The notes: generated by a model from the sequence alone, not told the origin. Positions 1 to 6,065 are shown, numbered from the stretch's first letter. The stretch is DNA of 6,163 nt from DATAYF01 sp036272735 (GCA_036272735.1 DATAYF010000131.1:1-6163), one strand, 5' to 3'. Numbers and translations: made by a program.

Positions 1-48
1 CATAAAGGAATGGTAATGCTTTCCGGAAAGCATTACCATTCCTTTATG
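1..48. repeat. Interspersed palindromic repeat, copy 1
   Basis: This is a perfect 48-bp palindrome centred between positions 24 and 25 with no loop. Each arm begins CATAAAGGAATGG and the centre is TTTCCGGAAA. It may extend further left, beyond the window. It shares its arms with the copies at 3943-3988 and 6020-6065. Relative to copy 2 it differs at two arm positions, and both differences are matched on the opposite arm, so pairing is kept. There is no T-run after it that would make a classical terminator. Its function is unknown: a mobile palindromic element, a bidirectional transcription barrier or a protein-binding site are all possible. Confidence 0.9.
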
Positions 49-64
49 GATCCTGATGTTCTCG

Positions 65-102
65 CCCTGCACACCCCAGAGAAGCCTACGGGGTGTGCAG
101 GG
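65..102. repeat. GC-rich inverted repeat (stem-loop)
   Basis: The left arm CCCTGCACACCCC (65-77) and right arm GGGGTGTGCAGGG (90-102) pair perfectly over 13 bp around a 12-nt loop, with a possible extra G-T pair outside. It lies 17 bp after palindrome copy 1 and is followed by a run of eight C (108-115), not by a T-tract, on either strand. It could end transcription arriving from upstream or act as a structured leader element, but it is not a textbook Rho-independent terminator. It is unrelated in sequence to the palindrome family. Confidence 0.75.
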
Positions 103-142
103 TACTTCCCCCCCCTATTTATTTGTAGAGATTTACATTCTA

Positions 143-171
143 TTGATTTATATTCTAAAATGAGATACATA
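143..171 (+). promoter_or_regulatory. Candidate sigma70-type promoter upstream of the ABC gene
   Basis: TTGATT at 143-148 and TACATA at 166-171 are separated by 17 bp in a clearly AT-rich stretch (about 116-222) upstream of the exporter gene. The match to the -10 consensus is poor. Other partial boxes exist nearby (TTGACT at 200-205, TATATT at 149-154 and 214-219), but none has a well-spaced partner. A promoter for the three-gene block is expected here because block 1 has no earlier gene, but the exact boxes are a guess. Confidence 0.25.
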
Positions 172-234
172 AATAGTAGCTCTGGTTTTGTATGTAAAGT
201 TGACTTGGGTAAATATATTGAAGAAATTGCCTGA
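160..234 (+). CDS. Possible 24-residue peptide (doubtful)
   Basis: An ATG at 160 opens a 24-codon frame that starts MRYINSSSG and ends GKYIEEIA, stopping 48 bp before the exporter start. It is listed because ATP-grasp plus ABC-exporter loci can carry a short precursor peptide gene. Against it, there is no Shine-Dalgarno sequence before the ATG, the DNA is AT-rich, the frame also runs backwards through palindrome copy 1 without a clear start, and a frame this short is likely by chance. I do not recognise it as any known leader or core peptide. Confidence 0.12.
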   Translation: MRYINSSSGFVCKVDLGKYIEEIA

Positions 235-270
235 GGAACCTCTCATTTGCCATACGTAGGCATCATTAAT

Positions 271-277
271 AGGGAGG
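271..277 (+). promoter_or_regulatory. Ribosome binding site of the ABC exporter gene
   Basis: AGGGAGG lies five bases before the ATG at 283. An in-frame TTG at 247 would add twelve residues (starting with PYVGIINRE) but has no comparable site, so this site fixes the start at 283. Confidence 0.75.
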
Positions 278-282
278 CCTGT

Positions 283-2124
283 ATGCTTGCCTTGATTGGT
301 TTCTTGTTTCGCCATTTCAAAGGCTATTATCTGCTCGTTGCGTTTGCCATTACCATGGCGCTTGTGCAGGTAGTGGCGGATCTGTTGACTCCTATACCGT
401 TCAAGTTTCTCTCCGATAAGATTCAGAAAGGTACCACACCGGTCTTTCTCAATGGTCCCCTCAGTTTATTTGATCGGTTCATCCTGAATATAAAGCCTGC
501 TGTGAACGATCAGCATAGCCTGCTGAGCCTTATTTTGTTCGCTGCTGTGGCAGTGGTGCTCTGTGGCGCTCTTAGTGCCATTTTATCTTCCTTCCAACTC
601 TACGTTGCGGCCTTCATGGGTCAACATCTCTCTGCCCAACTGCGGGGGCAGCTTTTTGAACATCTCCAACGTTTATCGTTGGGCTGGCATGGTCAACAGA
701 AGAAAGGGGATCTTGTTCAGCGCATCACGGGAGATATTTTCAGTATTGAAAAATTTGTTACGGACGGTTTGATTGACCTGTTTGCTGGCCCGCTAACGCT
801 GGTGGGAGTAATAGTGATTATGTTTTTACTCAATGCACGTTTCACATTACTTGCCATTGCCATCGCACCTGTTCTTGCTGCGGTCGTGTTTGGCTATACC
901 AGAGCTATTAAAGCAGCCACGCGGAGGGCGGCGCGAATAGTGGGGGAAGTTGCAAATGTTGCCACCGAGAATATTGGTGCCATTACCATCATCAAAGCCT
1001 TCACCCGTGAAGAGAAGGAGGTGCAGCGTTTCACTCACTATATCAGCCAGAACCATGCGGCAGGTATGCGCGCAGGCAGCCTACAGGCACAATTCACACC
1101 ACTTGTGACCATCCTTGTCTCCATCGGGACAGCGATTATTATCGGTATCGGAGCCTTTATCGCAGGCAATCATGATTTCTCTTTTCTTGGGCTGACGGTT
1201 GCAAAGGGTAGCCTGAGCATTGGTGATCTGACTATCTTTTTGCTCTATCTCAAGTTGCTTTACCAGCCCATGCGTGATCTCTCGAAGCTTACCATCGTTG
1301 CCACCAGGGCAGCGGCTGGTGCAGAACGCATTCAAGAGGTATTTGATCAGGTTCCAGAAGTGCAAGAGGGTGCTGTGTCTTATCACAGCCCGCAAAAACT
1401 TCAGGGGGAAATTAGCTACGAAAACGTTATTTTTAGTTATGTACCAGGATATCCTGTTCTACGGGGCATTAACTTCCATATTGCTGCGGGCGAAAAAGTA
1501 GCGATTGTGGGGGTGTCGGGAAGTGGCAAATCCACACTCGTGAATTTGCCTCCACGCTTTTATGAGGTCCAGCAAGGCATAGTGAAGCTGGATGGCGTTG
1601 ATGCGCGGATGTATCCGCTCGCCATATTGCGGCAAAACGTCAGTATGGTGTTGCAGGACTCTGTGCTGCTTGAGGGCACTATTCGCGACAACGTTGAGGT
1701 CGGGCGTCCAGGAGCCGACGATGCGGAGATAGTCGACGCCGCCAAAAAGGCTCAGATTCACGAGATGATCCTGGGCTTACCCGATGGATATGACACCCTT
1801 GTCCATGAGCAAGGAAAGAATTTTTCCGGCGGCCAGCGTCAGCGCCTGGCCATTGCGAGGGCCATTCTACGTGATTCCCCGATTCTGATACTGGACGAGC
1901 CGACCGCAAACCTGGATGTGGAGGCAGAAGCTGAAGTCATGTCTGCTCTGAATAAACTGGTGGTTGGACGGACGGTGCTCATGGTCTCGCATCGTTTGCA
2001 CATACTTAGTGCTGTCGATCAGATTATCGTGTTGAGGGATGGACAGATCGTCGAGCGGGGCACATTTCAAGACCTCAAACGTTGGGGAGGAGCATTTGCA
2101 CATCTGCTTGTCAGAAATTTGTAA
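283..2124 (+). CDS. ABC exporter, fused membrane and ATPase domains (half-transporter)
   Basis: This 613-residue protein is a complete type IV (MsbA/ABCB-like) half-transporter that would work as a dimer in the cytoplasmic membrane and export a small molecule or peptide. Six hydrophobic segments are visible, at about 14-34, 80-102, 168-186, 188-208, 271-295 and 313-332. The nucleotide-binding domain has every canonical element: Walker A GVSGSGKS at 410-417 with K416, Q-loop Q458, signature SGGQ at 515-518, Walker B D538 with catalytic E539, and H-loop H570. It should therefore be active. There is no N-terminal C39 peptidase domain, so it would not cleave leader peptides itself. One oddity is P423 in the helix after Walker A (NLPPRFY), where the family usually has leucine. 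The start at ATG 283 is chosen from the AGGGAGG site. It is followed after 47 bp by the first ATP-grasp gene, which suggests that it exports their product. The substrate cannot be read from the sequence. Confidence 0.95.
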   Translation: MLALIGFLFRHFKGYYLLVAFAITMALVQVVADLLTPIPFKFLSDKIQKGTTPVFLNGPLSLFDRFILNIKPAVNDQHSLLSLILFAAVAVVLCGALSAILSSFQLYVAAFMGQHLSAQLRGQLFEHLQRLSLGWHGQQKKGDLVQRITGDIFSIEKFVTDGLIDLFAGPLTLVGVIVIMFLLNARFTLLAIAIAPVLAAVVFGYTRAIKAATRRAARIVGEVANVATENIGAITIIKAFTREEKEVQRFTHYISQNHAAGMRAGSLQAQFTPLVTILVSIGTAIIIGIGAFIAGNHDFSFLGLTVAKGSLSIGDLTIFLLYLKLLYQPMRDLSKLTIVATRAAAGAERIQEVFDQVPEVQEGAVSYHSPQKLQGEISYENVIFSYVPGYPVLRGINFHIAAGEKVAIVGVSGSGKSTLVNLPPRFYEVQQGIVKLDGVDARMYPLAILRQNVSMVLQDSVLLEGTIRDNVEVGRPGADDAEIVDAAKKAQIHEMILGLPDGYDTLVHEQGKNFSGGQRQRLAIARAILRDSPILILDEPTANLDVEAEAEVMSALNKLVVGRTVLMVSHRLHILSAVDQIIVLRDGQIVERGTFQDLKRWGGAFAHLLVRNL

Positions 2125-2171
2125 TTACTCCTGTGCGTATTGTTTGGCCTTGTTCAGAGAAAGGGGGCGTT

Positions 2172-3080
2172 ATGCGCTTCTGTTTTATCATCGAAGAGCA
2201 ATATCGCAACAAACCCATGCCTATGCTCGTTGTGGATCAACTTCTGCAGTGGGGTCACGATATCGATCTGCTTGAACCACAAACTACCATTACTTACCTA
2301 TCAAGCCTGGCGGATCAGGGATACGATGCCTATGTGTTGAAATCGCTGGCCGAGGGGCCCGGACTCAGTATCCTGGCGGCTGCCGAGGCTATTGGGATTC
2401 CTACGATCAATAGTTCGCGTTCTGTACGGCTCGTGCGCGATAAGGCCGTAGCCGCAACGTTCGCTCGCGCTCATGGCCTCCCTATTCCTGATACCTATTT
2501 CGTCGCGCACCCACGCCTGTTGCAACAATTGCCCGAATCCATTTATCCGCTGGTAGTCAAACCGAGCAACGGCAGTTCTTGCCGGGGAATTTATTATTTG
2601 CATAATCCGGCTGATCTCGCGACTCTACATATTAGCGAAGAACATGCTAGTTTCTTGCTGGCCCAACGCTACGCGGAAAATACCGATTTTGATATGAAGG
2701 TCTATGTGATCGGGAAAGAAGTATGCGCGGCTGTGGCCAAAAAGTCTCCCTTACACGAGAACATCGAGGAGCATGTTATCCCGCTGACCCCACAGATCCG
2801 CAAGCTCGCCCTCCAGGTTGGTGCCTTCTTTGGGCTGGATATCTACGGGGTTGACATGGTTGAAACGCCGCAGGGGTTAACGATTCTGGATATTAATGAT
2901 TTTCCTAGCTTCGCCAGGGTCCCGTTTGCCGCTCCTCGGATTGCACAATATGTGTTACACACGGCTAAAAGTGCTGCAATCCAGTACGAGAAGCACAATC
3001 AGTTGCTCCGCGCCACACTTGACTCATCCTCTTTCCTCGCAGACGAGCAGTTAACCGCTCGTCGATATAACGGACGCTAA
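2172..3080 (+). CDS. ATP-grasp ligase, RimK/ITPK-like (first paralogue)
   Basis: This 302-residue protein has the layout of the RimK-like ATP-grasp superfamily, whose members join a carboxylate to an amine (or phosphorylate) through an acyl-phosphate. A pre-ATP-grasp domain covers roughly residues 1-88. The family signature D90-K91 followed by GLPIPDT comes next. The ATP-binding lysine is K130 in VVKPSNGSSCRG, with a glycine/serine-rich loop at 134-139. The FDMK motif is at 173-176. Metal-binding residues are D228 (GVDMV) and D240/N242 (DINDFPSF). Where RimK has glutamate (E-x-N) this protein has aspartate, as in inositol trisphosphate 5/6-kinases. A start at 2082 would overlap the exporter gene; ATG 2172 has AGGGGG four bases upstream and begins a proper first beta strand (MRFCFII). 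It sits 17 bp before a second ATP-grasp gene. Its substrate is unknown. It is cytoplasmic, with no signal peptide. Confidence 0.9.
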   Translation: MRFCFIIEEQYRNKPMPMLVVDQLLQWGHDIDLLEPQTTITYLSSLADQGYDAYVLKSLAEGPGLSILAAAEAIGIPTINSSRSVRLVRDKAVAATFARAHGLPIPDTYFVAHPRLLQQLPESIYPLVVKPSNGSSCRGIYYLHNPADLATLHISEEHASFLLAQRYAENTDFDMKVYVIGKEVCAAVAKKSPLHENIEEHVIPLTPQIRKLALQVGAFFGLDIYGVDMVETPQGLTILDINDFPSFARVPFAAPRIAQYVLHTAKSAAIQYEKHNQLLRATLDSSSFLADEQLTARRYNGR

Positions 3081-3097
3081 CCTGAGGAGAATTTCAG

Positions 3098-3946
3098 ATG
3101 CATATATGCCTGGTTATGGATAATCCGGAAACGCCACAACATCCTGTTATTGCCGTGGTATTGCAACAGTTGTGTACCAGGCATACGGTTCGTTTGCTTG
3201 ATGTCAACGCTTTATCTGGCGCTGAAGTCATCGCGTGTGAGAAAGAGCACCGGTCAGCCGATCTCTACCTGCTGAAATCCCACTCGTCTCAAGCACTGGA
3301 CCTGGCACAATATCTGGAACAAGATGGTAGGCAGGTCGTCAATAGTTGGTCTTCCTCTCTGGCTTGCCAGGATCGGTTGCGGACAACCGAACTGATGCGC
3401 GCCGTGAATTTACCCTGGCCACCAACCTGGCACTTCTTTACCCTGACCGAGGCACTGAAAGCTTCTTCCATGTTGTGTATCTTACCCTGGCCATTGATTA
3501 TCAAAAGCCGCTACAACTATCGTGGAGACCTGGTAGTCAGGATTGATTGTATTTCACAGCTTCAAGCGCTGGCGGTGAATTGGAGCCAGGAACCGGTGGT
3601 TTTTCAGGAATGTATCGCCAATAATGGTTGGGATATCAAGCTCTGGGTGATTGACGAGCAAATCTTCGCTGCCTACCGTCGCACGCCGCTGGAAGCCAAC
3701 GCTTGCAGGCAAGACTTCCCCGTTGTCGCGGATGAACTCCCTCTTGAATGGAAACACCTTGCGCTCGCCGTAGGTCGGGCCTTCAAAATGTCGCTCTACG
3801 GTGTTGATCTCATCATCACGCAACGCAGGCCAGTGATTGTAGATGTCAATGCGTTTCCTGGCTTTCGTGGTGCCCCTGGCGCGGGTAAGGCTCTGATCAA
3901 TCTTGTTGAACGCTTGCTGCCGACATTCGACCAACGGGACACATAA
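3098..3946 (+). CDS. ATP-grasp ligase-like protein (second paralogue)
   Basis: This 282-residue protein is homologous to its upstream neighbour but clearly diverged. It has a pre-ATP-grasp domain (about 1-90), D92-R93 in place of the usual D-K, and an ATP-binding lysine K136 in PLIIKSRYNYRGD. It also has GWDIKLW (D179, K181), YGVD (D237) and VDVNAFPGF (D249, N251). The glycine-rich loop seen in the first paralogue (NGSSCRG) is replaced here by RYNYRGD, and the metal-binding E-x-N is D-x-N. It may be a ligase of different specificity or a partner subunit of the first enzyme. The start is well set by AGGAG at 3085-3089, eight bases before the ATG. Its TAA stop (3944-3946) lies inside palindrome copy 2, so the repeat forms the end of the gene. 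It is very probably co-transcribed with the two genes upstream. Confidence 0.87.
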   Translation: MHICLVMDNPETPQHPVIAVVLQQLCTRHTVRLLDVNALSGAEVIACEKEHRSADLYLLKSHSSQALDLAQYLEQDGRQVVNSWSSSLACQDRLRTTELMRAVNLPWPPTWHFFTLTEALKASSMLCILPWPLIIKSRYNYRGDLVVRIDCISQLQALAVNWSQEPVVFQECIANNGWDIKLWVIDEQIFAAYRRTPLEANACRQDFPVVADELPLEWKHLALAVGRAFKMSLYGVDLIITQRRPVIVDVNAFPGFRGAPGAGKALINLVERLLPTFDQRDT

Positions 3947-3988
3947 AGGAATAGTAATGGTTTCCGGAAACCATTACTATTCCTTTAT
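3943..3988. repeat. Interspersed palindromic repeat, copy 2
   Basis: This is a perfect 46-bp palindrome, arms beginning ATAAAGGAATAGTAATGG, centred on CCGG with no loop. It overlaps the stop codon of the second ATP-grasp gene and closes block 1. Just inside both ends is a TA dinucleotide, which would also fit a TA target duplication as made by IS630/mariner-type elements. That is an inference, since no transposase is nearby. No T-run follows, so if it stops transcription it does so by the stem alone. Confidence 0.93.
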
Positions 3989-4387
3989 ATATCGTGACGC
4001 CATTAACAAACGTTTATATGTGCAGGGATTGAGGGCACGCCTCCCTCTCGTCCCCCTCCGAACGCGGATTGGGACCACGATATCGTGGAAATGGCCTCAA
4101 TATATACTCCGCATACCTCTTACAATTTGCTCAGAAATAGTGTACACTTGTAGTAGCTTATAAATCTTCTTATGAGCTTTGCCCCTCCAACCAGATCTTT
4201 TGTAGAAACTGGAGATCAGAACCCCCCTTCATCAACGGCACCTGCCGTCTGGAATGGTCTTGTTCTCTCTCTCGCTGATGCACCTCTTCTCTTCTTGCAA
4301 TGGGAGACGACGTCAATGCAAGGCTCGCCGCCTCTCATCTGTGCCTGAAGAAGCGCCCATCGTGTTTCACCAGGAAAGGCACTATTT
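3989..4387. other. Long intergenic region, apparently non-coding
   Basis: About 400 bp between palindrome copy 2 and the next likely gene. The open frames here are short, run out of the palindrome or overlap real frames, and none has a start with a ribosome site. The first part (to about 4095) is mixed in composition with C-rich tracts and a 14-bp palindrome at 4075-4088. From about 4098 to 4170 it is AT-rich (several TATA-like boxes, including TATACT and TATAAA) and is the likeliest place for a promoter of block 2. I could not find a -35/-10 pair with good spacing. No tRNA or other RNA gene was recognised. Confidence 0.5.
4075..4088. repeat. 14-bp perfect palindrome, possible operator
   Basis: CCACGATATCGTGG is a perfect 14-bp dyad in the non-coding stretch, about 300 bp before the first gene of block 2. 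Its size and symmetry suit a dimeric regulator, but nothing else supports that. Half of it (CACGATATC) recurs at 4923-4931, before the next gene, and once inside the first ATP-grasp gene at 2257-2265, which suggests chance. Confidence 0.25.
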
Positions 4388-4858
4388 ATGATAACTGCGA
4401 GAATACCAACTTCGCGTCCAGAGCAAGCGAGAGAAGCAGAACCGGTCCAGATAGAAGTATCAGTGCCTCGTGGATCGCTCGCAAGCCAACCGAGTACCCA
4501 GGACACGTCCACTAAAACGAACGAGGATGTTCGTCGCGCGATAACCTATCCAGCCTGGCCGACCTCCCGACCGGGACCGCAAGCCACTTCACCACTCCCT
4601 GGACAACATCCGCATCCACTACGCACCGATCAGATGGTCTATGAGTGCTACGTTCAAGAGCGAGGCAGACCTGGTGTTCTTCCTCTCAAGTCGGCCGTGC
4701 GGGAACAGCGAGGCAAAATATCTCTTCCCAATGCCAGTTTTCAAGACATCGTTTTTGAGGGAGAGGCACAACAGCGTTGGCTGGATGATGGTGGTTCCCT
4801 GGTGGATAAAGATACCACGCTTGAGATCGTGGGGGATTCCCGTTTGCAAAGGGATTGA
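4388..4858 (+). CDS. Hypothetical proline-rich protein
   Basis: A 156-residue frame of unrecognised function. The ATG at 4388 has AGGAAAGG (4372-4379) eight bases upstream, and the frame has an upstream stop with no other start codon, so the start is well defined. Residues 1-80 are rich in P, S, T, Q and R (PAWPTSRPGPQ, LPGQHPHPL) and look disordered. Residues 82-156 look folded, with alternating hydrophobic stretches (MVYECYV, KISLPNASFQDIVF, TTLEIV). There is no signal peptide or membrane segment. A G5 run at 4831-4835 lies just before the end; removing one G would extend the protein to a stop at 4940, giving about 183 residues. It may form an operon with the gene at 4980. Codon choice looks like that of the other genes. 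Overlapping frames on both strands make this call less than certain. Confidence 0.55.
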   Translation: MITARIPTSRPEQAREAEPVQIEVSVPRGSLASQPSTQDTSTKTNEDVRRAITYPAWPTSRPGPQATSPLPGQHPHPLRTDQMVYECYVQERGRPGVLPLKSAVREQRGKISLPNASFQDIVFEGEAQQRWLDDGGSLVDKDTTLEIVGDSRLQRD

Positions 4859-4965
4859 TAAAACAAGCACCGGATCACCACGCTTGAAACATGGTAAGCT
4901 GGTACTCCTGGATGTACGACACACGATATCATATGAGTAAGAGCATGCATAAACTGCGATGCTTG

Positions 4966-4970
4966 AGAGG
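4966..4970 (+). promoter_or_regulatory. Ribosome binding site deciding the start at 4980
   Basis: AGAGG at 4966-4970 is nine bases before the ATG at 4980. It overlaps or directly touches the two earlier in-frame ATGs (4959, 4971), so those are poor starts. Confidence 0.6.
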
Positions 4971-4979
4971 ATGACACAA

Positions 4980-5999
4980 ATGGAGACAACAGTAGACGGA
5001 ACCTTCTTGCAGGAAGAAGATTATATACGGGTCAAGAGCACAGGGGAGACAGGCAGGGTCAATGCCATTGCCGGAGGAGTCGTGTATGTGCTTATGGATA
5101 CCACGAACGAGAGCAAGCTCTTTGCCGCTTCTATCGATGAAGATGCTGCTATCGAACTTGTGAGGACAGAAAACACGACCGATGACCATGACGACCTCCC
5201 CTTTTCAGTGCAATTGAGCGAACAGTGGTTGCTTGAAAGAACCTACCACGCACAATTGCTCAACGAGAGGGAACTTTCTATCGCCAATCTTACCAATGCG
5301 ATGAAACAACTCATCGACATCTCTGTTCCCTCCTCATCGCAGTCATCGAAATCACGATTGCCGGAGAGGCTGCCGATACAAAAGAGCAGCACCTTCTCCG
5401 TCCCAATCTCGACCTGGCGGGAGATCACGCAGAAAGAAGCCCAGCTTACCTATCAACAGGGAACACCTGTCCTGCTCTATAGCGAGCACACCTGGGAGCA
5501 TTCGCAGAAGACTCCTGGATCATGGAGGCCAAATCGAAACATGCGCGCCATCATTGATGGGAACACGTTGTCTCAGCCGGAGGCCACCTCTGGAATCGAT
5601 TATGCCGTGTGTTATCTTGACACCACGCGAGGCACCTTTTCGAATGACTCCTGGAAAAGGTGGTTCTCATCTGTTGCGGCTAGCCTCTTCAATGATCATG
5701 ATCAGCCTATCACCTTCCTGCGTCCTTGCATACAATTTCCCTTTACAACGCACTACACGGTCATTGCCGCAGATGGACGCGTCACTGAGTATCCAGGCCA
5801 CGCCGAAGCCCTCCAAGGATTTGCAACGGCCCCGCTTCAAGAGGTACGTCATGGGAACGCCGTCCAAACGGTTGCTCTCCACTTCTGTTACTATTACGAG
5901 GTCACGTGTCCGAGCGGTACCTACCGTCTCGAGTTTTTCGGACCACGTATGAATGAGCAGGGATATATGCCCACTGAGCAACCACTTGCCCTTGTCTAA
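4980..5999 (+). CDS. Hypothetical protein with KOW/SH3-like N-terminus
   Basis: A 339-residue protein of unknown function. Residues about 10-60 (DYIRVKSTGETGRVNAI, then VVYVLMD and a final AAIELV) have the spacing of a small beta-barrel of the KOW/SH3 type, as found in proteins that touch RNA, ribosomes or RNA polymerase. This is a pattern match by eye, not a family assignment. Residues about 78-112 look like an amphipathic helix (QWLLERTYHAQLLNE). A serine-rich linker follows at about 115-135. The remaining 200 residues look like a mixed beta-rich globular domain with many aromatic residues (HFCYYYEV, YRLEFFGP) and no catalytic motif I can name. There is no signal peptide or membrane segment. 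The start at 4980 is chosen from the ribosome site. The gene ends 20 bp before palindrome copy 3. The upstream gap is 121 bp, or 39 bp if the preceding gene really extends to 4940. Confidence 0.85.
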   Translation: METTVDGTFLQEEDYIRVKSTGETGRVNAIAGGVVYVLMDTTNESKLFAASIDEDAAIELVRTENTTDDHDDLPFSVQLSEQWLLERTYHAQLLNERELSIANLTNAMKQLIDISVPSSSQSSKSRLPERLPIQKSSTFSVPISTWREITQKEAQLTYQQGTPVLLYSEHTWEHSQKTPGSWRPNRNMRAIIDGNTLSQPEATSGIDYAVCYLDTTRGTFSNDSWKRWFSSVAASLFNDHDQPITFLRPCIQFPFTTHYTVIAADGRVTEYPGHAEALQGFATAPLQEVRHGNAVQTVALHFCYYYEVTCPSGTYRLEFFGPRMNEQGYMPTEQPLALV

Positions 6000-6019
6000 G
6001 AGTGAGCTATTACAAACAC

Positions 6020-6065
6020 ATAAAGGAATAGTAATAGTTTCGCGAAACCATTACTATTCCTTTAT
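6020..6065. repeat. Interspersed palindromic repeat, copy 3
   Basis: A 46-bp palindrome with arms beginning ATAAAGGAATAGTAATAG. It carries one mismatch (A at 6036 opposite C at 6049) and has CGCG at the centre instead of CCGG. The centre swap keeps perfect symmetry. The mismatch would be a G-U pair in an RNA read from the minus strand. With copy 2 it shares the left flank ACACATAAAGG, so the copies share a little asymmetric sequence beyond the palindrome. It lies between the end of the block 2 gene and a possible convergent gene. Confidence 0.92.

Noticed and set aside
10..234. 74-codon frame starting inside palindrome copy 1
   Set aside because: Its start lies within the repeat, it has no ribosome site, and its first part crosses the palindrome and the GC-rich stem. 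Similar peptide strings (HYHSF, HYYSF) appear at copies 2 and 3 only because the DNA is repeated.
346..360. CCATTACCATGG-like stretch in the exporter gene resembling the palindrome arm
   Set aside because: Only about nine bases match the arm, and they lie within codons of a membrane segment. This is best explained by chance.
3554..3934. 126-codon frame on the minus strand opposite the second ATP-grasp gene
   Set aside because: It lies wholly antisense to a well-supported gene with family motifs. It has no ribosome site that I can see and no recognisable domain.
3943..3988. Palindrome copy 2 as a classical Rho-independent terminator
   Set aside because: The stem is AT-rich at its base and loopless, and no T-run follows. 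A barrier role is possible but not the standard signal.
3903..4163. 86-codon frame running through palindrome copy 2
   Set aside because: It overlaps the end of the second ATP-grasp gene in another frame and reads through the palindrome. Its product has no protein-like pattern beyond the repeat-encoded part.
4216..4512. 98-codon frame on the minus strand before and over the proline-rich gene
   Set aside because: It overlaps the better-supported + strand frame, which has a good ribosome site. Its composition (W, G, C and R clusters) looks like an antisense shadow.
4814..4887. Direct repeat ACCACGCTTGA at 4814-4824 and 4877-4887
   Set aside because: It is only 11 bp and present twice, with no flanking similarity. 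It is too short to call a duplication.
1..6065. The three palindromes as a CRISPR array
   Set aside because: Copies are 2 to 4 kb apart with genes between them, there are no regular spacers, and no cas genes are present.
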